The notes under the pieces were generated by a model that was given only the letters and a program-made list of their open reading frames with translations, made no database searches and had not been told where the DNA came from. DNA of 45,526 bases. Source: Bacteroidaceae bacterium. GTDB taxonomy: Bacteria; Bacteroidota; Bacteroidia; Bacteroidales; Bacteroidaceae. Each line of letters begins with the position of its first letter. Within the stretch, counting starts at the first letter, position 1. Made by a program: the position numbers and the translations under genes. The stretch spans positions 1-45,526 of the forward strand of contig JAGBGU010000052.1 in NCBI GenBank assembly GCA_017935785.1, read 5' to 3'. Shown here in pieces: positions 28,075 through 36,900 of the stretch.

Positions 28075-30360
28075 CTACTCGTCCTTGTCGGAGAATGAAT
28101 AAGGATAGGCCGATGCCTGCGTACCTCGGTTTGTGTTGGGCTTGTCGCTCATCTGGTACTGGAGCTTTGCGCCTCTCAGCAGCAGCTCATGGGTAAAGTA
28201 GTTCTTGTCATAGGCCTTTCCGTTAATTTTGAGCGACTGTACATAGCGGTTTTCGTCGCTGTTGTCGGGAGCGGTCAGCTCAATGGTTTTTCCGTTGGCC
28301 AGGTTTACCTTAGCTTTCTTGTAAAGAGGAGCGCCAAGCACATACTGATCCGTGGCTGGACAAACGGAGTAGAAACCAAGCGAAGACATTACATACCAGG
28401 CTGAGGTCTGGCCGTTGTCCTCGTCACCGCAATAACCGTCGGGCGTGGGGTTGTAAAGGCGTCGCATAACCTCACGGACCCAATATTGTGTTTTCCAGGG
28501 CTGTCCGGCAAAGTTGTATAGGTAAATCATGTGTTGGATGGGCTGATTGCCGTGGGCATATTGCCCCATATTGACAACCTGCATCTCGCGCATTTCATGG
28601 ATGAGTTGCTTGCGTGTATCCACGTTTCCACCGAATGTGGGTGGTGTGGTGAAGACGGCATCAAGCTTGTTTAAGAAGGCCTGCTCCCCTCCCATCAGAT
28701 TTATGAGTCCGCGAATGTCGTGGAACACACACCATGTCCAATGCCAGCTGTTTCCTTCTGTAAAGGGTCCCCACCATGCATCGGGTTTGAAGTTCTCGGG
28801 GAAATTGCCTTTAGAGTCACGTCCGCTCATCATTCCGTATTTGGGATGGAATATGTTCTTGTAGTTCTGGCTGCGTTGCTTGTATATGTCTGTCTCGTTG
28901 GCGGGACGTCCCAGTTTCTTTCCCATCTGATAGATACACCAGTCGTCGTATGCATACTCCAATGTCCGCGACGCGCTTTGTCCGACAACATCTGAGGGGA
29001 CATAGCCCAATTGGTTGTATTCCTTGTAGGCGGTACGGCCCGAGGAGCCTACTGTGGAGTGTACGGCATTCGCGTCGTGGAGCAGTGCCTTGTAAATGTC
29101 CTCTACATTCTTTTTTATAATGCCCTTGACATATGCGTCGGCCACAACAGAGGCCGAGTTGTTGCCCACCATGCAGTCGCGGTGTCCTGGTGTGGCCCAT
29201 TCGGGATAAAAGCCGCTTTCCTTGTAGGCATTGAAGAATCCTTCCTGCATTTTTTCTGCCATTTCGGGATATATGAGGTTGATGAGTGGCATTTCTGCAC
29301 GGAAAGAATCCCAGAAACCAGTGTCAGTGAAAAAGTAGCCAGGTTCAACGTTGCCGGTATGCGGACTGTAGTGTACGATGTTGCCCTGAGCATCGTATTC
29401 GTAGAACATTCTGGGGAAAAGTGTGCTGCGATACAGACAACTGTAGAAGGTGCGCAGTTCGTTCACATCGGCGCTTTCCACCTGAATGCGGCCCAACACC
29501 TCGTTCCAGCGGTTGCGGCCTTTCTGTTTCAACTGTTCAAAGTTCATCTCTCCCAGTTCCTTCAGATTCAGTTCGGCCTGTTCAATGCTTATGAAGGATG
29601 AGGCCACACGGGCATGTACTCGTTCGCCCTTCCCGGTGGCAAAGCCAATGATGCCTCCGGCATGGTTGCAAGTGGCTTCAAGGTCGTTTGTGCGGATATC
29701 GCCGTTGGGCACTGCGGCGGTATAGGTAAAGGGCTTGTCGAAGACTATGACAAAATAGTTCTTGAAGTTGCCTGTCACACCACCGCTGTTTTTGGTTGAG
29801 TATCCCACAATCTTTTGTTCAGATGGAATAATGGTAACAGAGGAGCCGTTGTCAAGCGCATCAATTACTACGCACGAGTTCTTGTTCTCGGGAAAAGTAA
29901 AACGGAACATGGCTGCACGCTCTGTGGGTACCAACTCCGTATTGATGTCATAGTCGGCCAGGTAGACCTGATAATAATAAGGAAGGGCAGTCTCTGCCTT
30001 GTGGTTGAAGAAACTGGCGCGGTCGTCCTCGCGGAAAACAGGATTGCCGGTGGTGGGCATAAGTGCAAACTGTCCGTAGTCGTTCATCCACGGGCTTGGC
30101 TGGTGGGTTTGTTTGAATCCCCGGATACGGTTGGCATTATAGCTGTATATCCATCCTTCTCCCATCTTTCCGGTCTGGGGTGTCCAGAAGTTCATGCCCC
30201 AAGGCATGGCGGTGGCAGGGTAGGTGTTACCGGTTGATAACTCAAAATTGGAGTCTGTGCCCACTAACGTGCTTACATAGTCGGCATAGTTGTTACTCGC
30301 CTGGGCAAAAAGAGTGACCCCAAGAAATGTAACAAAAAGGAGAGACTTACGGTTCAACAT
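28075..30360 (-). CDS. GH92 alpha-1,2-mannosidase-type enzyme, copy A
   Basis: A 761-residue exported calcium-dependent exo-alpha-mannosidase family member with a signal peptide at about 1-21. The N-terminal beta-sandwich (about 25-250, with STGNTYPATAMPWGMNFW and GFKQTHQPSPW) precedes the (alpha/alpha)6 catalytic domain (about 270-750). The latter has PGHRDCMVGNNSASV, HEMREM (near 587) and GDEDNGQTSAWYV (near 644), regions holding the family's catalytic Glu and Asp residues. It would trim mannose from N-glycans or yeast mannan. A paralog with the same length and motifs is at 42335-44623. Divergent from the CotH operon. Confidence 0.93.
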   Translation of the reverse strand: MLNRKSLLFVTFLGVTLFAQASNNYADYVSTLVGTDSNFELSTGNTYPATAMPWGMNFWTPQTGKMGEGWIYSYNANRIRGFKQTHQPSPWMNDYGQFALMPTTGNPVFREDDRASFFNHKAETALPYYYQVYLADYDINTELVPTERAAMFRFTFPENKNSCVVIDALDNGSSVTIIPSEQKIVGYSTKNSGGVTGNFKNYFVIVFDKPFTYTAAVPNGDIRTNDLEATCNHAGGIIGFATGKGERVHARVASSFISIEQAELNLKELGEMNFEQLKQKGRNRWNEVLGRIQVESADVNELRTFYSCLYRSTLFPRMFYEYDAQGNIVHYSPHTGNVEPGYFFTDTGFWDSFRAEMPLINLIYPEMAEKMQEGFFNAYKESGFYPEWATPGHRDCMVGNNSASVVADAYVKGIIKKNVEDIYKALLHDANAVHSTVGSSGRTAYKEYNQLGYVPSDVVGQSASRTLEYAYDDWCIYQMGKKLGRPANETDIYKQRSQNYKNIFHPKYGMMSGRDSKGNFPENFKPDAWWGPFTEGNSWHWTWCVFHDIRGLINLMGGEQAFLNKLDAVFTTPPTFGGNVDTRKQLIHEMREMQVVNMGQYAHGNQPIQHMIYLYNFAGQPWKTQYWVREVMRRLYNPTPDGYCGDEDNGQTSAWYVMSSLGFYSVCPATDQYVLGAPLYKKAKVNLANGKTIELTAPDNSDENRYVQSLKINGKAYDKNYFTHELLLRGAKLQYQMSDKPNTNRGTQASAYPYSFSDKDE

Positions 30361-30717
30361 ACAATTATTCTTTTTACTTATAATGATTTATTTTTTATTT
30401 TTAAATATATTGTCATGCCTGAAAACTTAATATTCCAAATGCAAATGTATTAAAAATGTCCATTATTAGTGGAAAAATATATTTTTTATACATCAAATTA
30501 GTGTAAAAATCCCGCTATTATACTGTTTTAGCATTGTAATGGACAATTTACACCGAAGATATGTCTTTTTTACATGTATTTCCGGTAAAATAATTTGGTG
30601 GAATCGTTTTTTTTTTTTACATTTGAACCTCAAATAATTACTACTTGCGCTGAGATGCATGACCAGACTTGTAGAGAATGAGGTAAATTTAGGCATATCA
30701 AATAAGTAAAAAGGTAA
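30361..30717. promoter_or_regulatory. Divergent intergenic region between GH92 copy A and the CotH operon
   Basis: 357 bp, strongly AT-rich, no gene. A TACATTTG (-7-like, 30449-30442, minus) could serve GH92. A 12-T run is at 30607-30618. Two inverted-repeat pairs cross each other: TGTCCATTA (30457-30465) with its complement at 30537-30545, and GTGTAAA (30501-30507) with its complement at 30547-30553. They may be regulator sites or leader RNA structure; no clear promoter for the plus-strand operon is seen. Confidence 0.4.
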
Positions 30718-33700
30718 ATGTTTGTAAGGAAGAATCATATTCTATTCATAGTATTCCTTTGTCTTGTGCAGATAGTTCGGGCGCAAAGTACGCAACTTCA
30801 TGGTAGGACTATCGGTACTTACCCTTATTATGATTTTGCGAATGGCGGTAATACCAGTCAGAAGAACGGGCCGGCCAGTGCCTTTGACGGCGATGCGGAT
30901 ACATATTTTGCAGCATCGCACCAAAGTATGGGGTGGGTAGGCCTGGATTTAGGGGAACCTCATGTCATCACGAAAATAGGGTTTTTGCCGCGTAAGACTA
31001 CATCGGGGACCATGATGTTAGGTGTGCTGGAAGGGGCAAACGATTCCACCTTTATGGACGCTGTCCCCTTGTATGTGATTCAGGAAGAACCTATTGCAGG
31101 CTTGATGACCTATTACAACATACAGGTAAGCCGTGGCGTGCGCTATGTGCGCTATGTAGGCCCGGCCGCAAAGCATTCTTCCATAGCCGAACTGGCATTC
31201 TTCGGGCATGCCGGAGCGGGGGATGACAGCCGTTTTTATCAGGTAACAGGCTTGCCTACGGTAAGTATTCATGTACAGGACGGTAAAGTGCCGCAAAACA
31301 AGAAACAGGATTTCAACGCACGCATAACCCTGCTTTACGAACAGGGCACGCTGGTGCAGGAGTGGCCCATATTGGTGAGGGTACGAGGCAACTTCTCGGC
31401 CTCGCATGAAAACAAGCCCTACCGCTTCAAGATAGATGACGGTAAAAGCCATCATATATTCAAGGGCAGCGCCAAGGACGAGTCGCCTGCCAAGGCAAAG
31501 AAATGGACGCTGATAAACAACTACGGCGACAAGACGCTTATCCGCAACAACGTGGCTTTTGAGGTAAGCCGCCGAGTGGGGATGACATTTACTCCTTTCT
31601 GCCGAAACGTGGATTTGCTTTTAAACGGAGAATATCGCGGCACTTATCAGTTGACCGACTGGATAGGTTCGGATCCCAATCGTATTGACATTACCGAAAT
31701 GATGCCTTCTGACACCGAAGGAGAGCTGCTGACGGGCGGTTATCTTTTCGAAATGAACGGCTATGCATCCAGTGACCCTGTCAATTTTACGTCCTCGCAC
31801 GGCAATCCCATTACGGTTCATTCGCCCGAAGATGATGAGATTGTCCCCGAACAGCTTAACTATATAACATCGTACTTCAATGAAATGGAGAACCGCCTGT
31901 TCGGCCAGCACTATACCCATCCGTCATTGGGATACCGCACCCATCTGGATCTGGAATCGTTCCTGAAGTATTTTCTGGCCAATGAGTTCAGCGGAAATAC
32001 AGACATGTTCTGGCAAGTATTTATGTGGAAGGAACGCATGGATCCGTTCATTTATACCGGTCCTGTATGGGACAATGACCTGGCGCTGGACAACGACTAT
32101 AACGTATATCCCGGAAACGAACGTAAGGAATGGACTTACAAGGTAAGGTGTGCCGGCAGATGGAACAGCGTGATGGATAGGGTCTTGTCTGATCCCGAGG
32201 CTTGGCAACAGCTTCGCGACATCTGGGCGACACTCCGTGACGAAGGTTGCTTCAATGCGGAGGAGGTGGGTGCATACGTGGATTCGCTTCGCGCAGAAGT
32301 CAGTGCATCGGCACGCCTGAATCATATCCGATGGCCCTACTTGCTCCAAAAGGTGCATTGCAATCCAGAGGTTTGGGGCACATGGGATGCCGAAGTGGAT
32401 GTGGTAAGGGATTATGTGAAAGGCCGTGTGTTGTGGATGGACAAGAAGTTGGGTTATAACCAGCCGATCTTTGCCGATGGCGTCTATCAGGTGGGCTCTG
32501 CAAGAGAACTTGCTGCTGTAAGTCAGATGGTTGCCGCCGGAGAGACGGACATCAGCATTGTGCTGACAAAGGACATCGACATGAGTCTTTATGGCGGAGG
32601 ATTCCAGCCCATCGGTACGTTGGAGCATCAGTTTAAGGGATCGTTTGACGGCCGTGAGCACACCATTAGCAATCTGACCCAGAAGGGCGAAAACTTTGTA
32701 GGGCTCTTCGGGGTGGTGGACGGAGCAGTGGTTAGCAATGTGTATCTTGATTCCACATGTACTTTTGCCGGCACAAAGTATGTGGGCGGTTTGATAGGTG
32801 CGGCCCGCGGAAACGGCGTGACGGTTAAGAACTGCGGCTTTGGCGGCGAGGCCAGCAGCAAGGGCGACTATTGTGGCGGACTGGTGGGAGCCGCGCCAAG
32901 TTCAGCCGTACAAATGCACGACTGTTTCAATACTGGTAAGATACAGGGTGGCGGAAAGGCCGGTGCCCTGTTGGGCTTTGCCAAGAACGCCACTTTGGAG
33001 AACTGTTATAACATAGGTACTTCTTCTGACCAGAAAAAACAGCATCTGATGGCCAATGCCACTACTCTGCAGACGGAGAACTGCTATGACTTGGTTTACA
33101 GCGGACAGGGAAGCCAGGTGGACGAAGCACAGGTGTCGGGAGGCGAGCTGTGCTGGTTGCTTAACGACTGCGCTCCGGGAATCTGGCGACAAAACCTTCC
33201 GTGGGACGACAATGCCACCCAGCCGGTAGATGCGTGGCCCGTTCCGTTCTCTTCGCACGCAAAAGTTTACGAGACAGCGGACGGAATGTACACCAACAAG
33301 AACCCCAACATCCAGAAGTACCGCTATTATCTGTGGGTAGTAGAGGACATAAAGGACGGTACCACCGTACAGGTGTCTGAATTTGACCTACTCGGAACGG
33401 ATGAGGAGGAAATAGGCTCACTGACCGTAACTAAGGGCGAATGCCAGTACTACAACGGAGAAGGTTGGAGAAATCTGTGCGACAACAAGACAAGCACAAA
33501 ATGGTGTGGACACTTTGAGGAACCGGCCTACTTTATTTTTGACGCCAAAGCATCTGTGCAGATTATCGGATACCGCATCTATACCGCCAATGACACCAAG
33601 AACAATCCGGGACGAAACCCCACGGTGTGGAAATTATACGGAAGCGCCTTCCCCCTTACGGATGCGGATGACATTCGGTGGGTGCTGATTGACGAACGCA

Positions 33701-33897
33701 ACGGCGAAGACCTGTTGGACGCCACAAACTTTACGCCTTACGACTTCTTCCTGGAAGGAACGGGCACGGGCATCGCTTCGGCTCCGGTGGAAGAGGCGGA
33801 CAAGGAACAGTATACGTATGACTTGCTTGGACGGCCTGTAAAACGGACGGGAAGCGGCATTTATATAAAGGATGGAAAGAAAGCATACATTAAATAA
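30718..33897 (+). CDS. CotH-kinase-like secreted protein with discoidin and GLUG domains
   Basis: A 1059-residue exported protein. Signal peptide about 1-22; N-terminal F5/8C discoidin domain about 30-165; CotH domain about 175-580; GLUG beta-helix repeats about 635-770 (VGLFG, VGGLIG, CGGLVG); a second discoidin-like domain about 865-1020; and a C-terminal tail with DLLGR...GIYI.DGKK. In the CotH part K261/K262 and the KTLIRNN helix, E345 (YLFEMN) and WDNDLALDND (451-460) correspond to the nucleotide- and metal-binding elements of this Fam20C-like atypical kinase fold. CotH enzymes phosphorylate secreted proteins. The C-terminal discoidin-like domain matches the repeats of the next gene, 30 bp downstream. 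Kinase activity is inferred. Confidence 0.85.
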   Translation: MFVRKNHILFIVFLCLVQIVRAQSTQLHGRTIGTYPYYDFANGGNTSQKNGPASAFDGDADTYFAASHQSMGWVGLDLGEPHVITKIGFLPRKTTSGTMMLGVLEGANDSTFMDAVPLYVIQEEPIAGLMTYYNIQVSRGVRYVRYVGPAAKHSSIAELAFFGHAGAGDDSRFYQVTGLPTVSIHVQDGKVPQNKKQDFNARITLLYEQGTLVQEWPILVRVRGNFSASHENKPYRFKIDDGKSHHIFKGSAKDESPAKAKKWTLINNYGDKTLIRNNVAFEVSRRVGMTFTPFCRNVDLLLNGEYRGTYQLTDWIGSDPNRIDITEMMPSDTEGELLTGGYLFEMNGYASSDPVNFTSSHGNPITVHSPEDDEIVPEQLNYITSYFNEMENRLFGQHYTHPSLGYRTHLDLESFLKYFLANEFSGNTDMFWQVFMWKERMDPFIYTGPVWDNDLALDNDYNVYPGNERKEWTYKVRCAGRWNSVMDRVLSDPEAWQQLRDIWATLRDEGCFNAEEVGAYVDSLRAEVSASARLNHIRWPYLLQKVHCNPEVWGTWDAEVDVVRDYVKGRVLWMDKKLGYNQPIFADGVYQVGSARELAAVSQMVAAGETDISIVLTKDIDMSLYGGGFQPIGTLEHQFKGSFDGREHTISNLTQKGENFVGLFGVVDGAVVSNVYLDSTCTFAGTKYVGGLIGAARGNGVTVKNCGFGGEASSKGDYCGGLVGAAPSSAVQMHDCFNTGKIQGGGKAGALLGFAKNATLENCYNIGTSSDQKKQHLMANATTLQTENCYDLVYSGQGSQVDEAQVSGGELCWLLNDCAPGIWRQNLPWDDNATQPVDAWPVPFSSHAKVYETADGMYTNKNPNIQKYRYYLWVVEDIKDGTTVQVSEFDLLGTDEEEIGSLTVTKGECQYYNGEGWRNLCDNKTSTKWCGHFEEPAYFIFDAKASVQIIGYRIYTANDTKNNPGRNPTVWKLYGSAFPLTDADDIRWVLIDERNGEDLLDATNFTPYDFFLEGTGTGIASAPVEEADKEQYTYDLLGRPVKRTGSGIYIKDGKKAYIK

Positions 33898-33927
33898 TAT
33901 TATTACTAACCCTAAAAAAAAAAAGAG

Positions 33928-36900
33928 ATGAAGAAAAAAATTACTTCCTTTCTGAAAAGTAACCTACGGTCGGTTACGGCAGCATTTGCCATAGCATTTG
34001 CAGCGAGCGGCTCGGCTGTTACTTTGACCCCTATTTCCGGAACTGACGGTGCGGCAGCCTCTGAGGGCTTTGCTGCTCTGATTGACGGAAAACCCGAGAC
34101 CAAATGGTGTGTGACCAATTTTACGGACGCATACGTTGTGTTTAAATCTGACGTGGCTGTTTCGCCTTCCACCTACTACCTGATAACCGGTGGAGACACA
34201 GGTAAGTTCCCCGAACGTAACTGGAAGGTATGGCGCATCTACGGAGCCAACTTTGCCAGTGACGAGGAGGCTACCCGCGAATCGGATGCCTGGACATTGA
34301 TTGACGAGAAGACAAACGGCGAAGAATCGCTTCCCCAGGCCAATACCGCGCCTGCGGATTTCACCTGTTCCGAAACGGTGAACACCACCTACACCCATTT
34401 TAAGATAGAGGTGGAGAAGATTATCAGCATCAGCACTGACACTCAAACCATGCAGATGGCGGAGTTCAACTTCGGACACAGCAGCGACCTGCGTATCGTT
34501 TCGTACACTCCCCTGTATACAGAAAACCAGGGAGACATAAACGGGAATGAAGGCGCATCTCGCCTGATTGACTCCAATACGACTACAAAGTGGGGATCAG
34601 GCACAATTCCCACATGGATTGTGTTCAAGACCAGCGTACCCATCAAACCTACCTACTACCGTCTGGTAACAGGTAATGACAACGCATCCTACACAGGCCG
34701 TAACTGGTCCGACTGGGAAATCTACGGAGCCAACTTTGCCAGCGATGAAGAGGCAACCGCAGATGCGGAAGGATGGGTTCTCCTGGATGACAAGAATGAC
34801 ATCGGCCCGGATGTGCTGCCAGATCAGAACTTCTTTTCAGTCTACTTTACACCATCAGAAACCATAGCCGAGGAATATTCCTATTTCAAGATTGTCATAA
34901 ACAGCCTCCAGAATGCCGGATTCATGCAGATGTGCGAATTCACCTGGGGCGACGAACTTATTCTGAAGAAGACGATCAGCGATAGTTACGCCACATACAA
35001 GGCATTCAATCTGGATGTGACAGCATGGAAGCAACTCATTGAAGACTACAATGCCAAGCTGGAAGAACTGAAAAACTGTGCGGACATATTCACCCTGAAC
35101 GATGCTGTCAGTGTTCTGAATGATCTGCAGACCCAGATTAACAACAGCGCCAATGCCTATTCTACCTATATGAGTATGGTGGCCAACGTACAGAAGTATC
35201 TGGACGAACATCCCGACATGAATGCTGAAGGCCGTGCACTGCTGGAATCTTACATCAGCACCAATATTGAACCCAACAACACCTTCATGAACGGTTCTTA
35301 CTTATATATTATGGAGAACCTTCAGCTGAACGATGAAGAAGTTCTCCAGGAAGGCGCCTTCATCACCAGCCTGATGGAACAGTATGCCTCTGACCTGACA
35401 GAAGGTGCCATTGACGTGGTATACACCACACTGGATGGTACCCCCGGCTTCAGCACCAACGAAGACGCCGGATGGCTGTTCGACGGTACTGAGACCACCA
35501 AGTGGTGCGCTCTGGGTTCAACCGGTTATGTGGTATTCAAGACATCAGAGCCTATCATGCCCACCTTCTACAAACTGGTGACTGCCAATGACACCGAAGG
35601 TAACCCCAGCCGTAACTGGAAGTCATGGAAGCTCTATGCCGCCAACTTTGAAAGTGATGAGGCTGCTGCCCGCGACGCTGAGGGATGGACGCTTGTGGAT
35701 GCAAAGACCAATATTGGCAAGGACCAGCTTCCCGCCGCAAACTTTGCCACTGCCTACTTCTACCTGTCTGCCGCCCCTGCAGAGGCTTACCAGTACTACA
35801 AGCTGGAGATTGAGGAACTGATGGATGGCGGAGACCGCTTCCAGATGGGAGAAATGGCACTTTATAACCAGGCCAACTTCTACTCTATGCGCCAGGAGTA
35901 CGTGGAGATGTATGAAGGATTTGACCTTGACGTGGCTGCACAGCAGTCCCTGATTGACGAGTATAACCAGGTAATGCGCGAACTGCGTTCTGCTGCCAAC
36001 GTGTCCACGCTGGGCACTGCATCCAGCCGTCTTGCCGCCCTGCAGAACGAAATCACCGCTTCTGTAGAACAGTATGCAGCCTACGACGCCCAGGTGGCCC
36101 TGCTGGTAGAGAATATCGGAGACATGGGCGATAACATGTCAGCCTTCTTCACCAACTACATTGAGAACAGCGTGGCCCCCGGTGACATCTTCATCAACGG
36201 ATCATACCCCTATATCATGGAGAACCGCCAGCTCAGTACCGACCAGCTTAAAGCCGAGATAAACTATCTGGCTCAGAGTATCTATGCCGGTTTGAACAGT
36301 GCTCTCCTTGCCTTGCACGGTACGCCCGGATTCAATGATGCGGAAGGTCCCATCAGCCTGTTCGACGGCAAGATGGACACCAAGTTCTGCTCTCCTATGC
36401 ACAAAGACGGAGGCGTGTATGTGGTGTTCAAGGCCTACGATGTGGTATCACCCTACTTCTATACGCTCGTGACCGGAGGTGATACCTATAGCTACCCGGA
36501 GCGCAACTGGGGTACATGGCGTATCTACGGAGCCAACTTTGAGGGCGACGGCCAGGCAGCCCGTGATGCCGAGGGATGGACACTGATTGACGAGAAGATA
36601 GAGATCGGACAGAACCGTCTGAACCCTGCCAACAACACCACGTCCTATTTCGGTATGAGCACAGGACTTGTGGAATACCAGTATTACAAGATAGAGATTG
36701 AATGCGGATACCAGGGTTCGTTCGCTTCACAGCAGATGGTGGAATTCAGCTTCGGTAACGAGGAAGAGTTCCAGGATATCCTGGCCGGTTATGTAGACGC
36801 TGCCGGAGCCTTCAATACCGACGTGACCGCCGAGCAGGCCCTGCTCGACCAGTATGAGGAAGCCGTGGCTGCTCTTGACGGAGCCGCAGAAATGGAAGAC

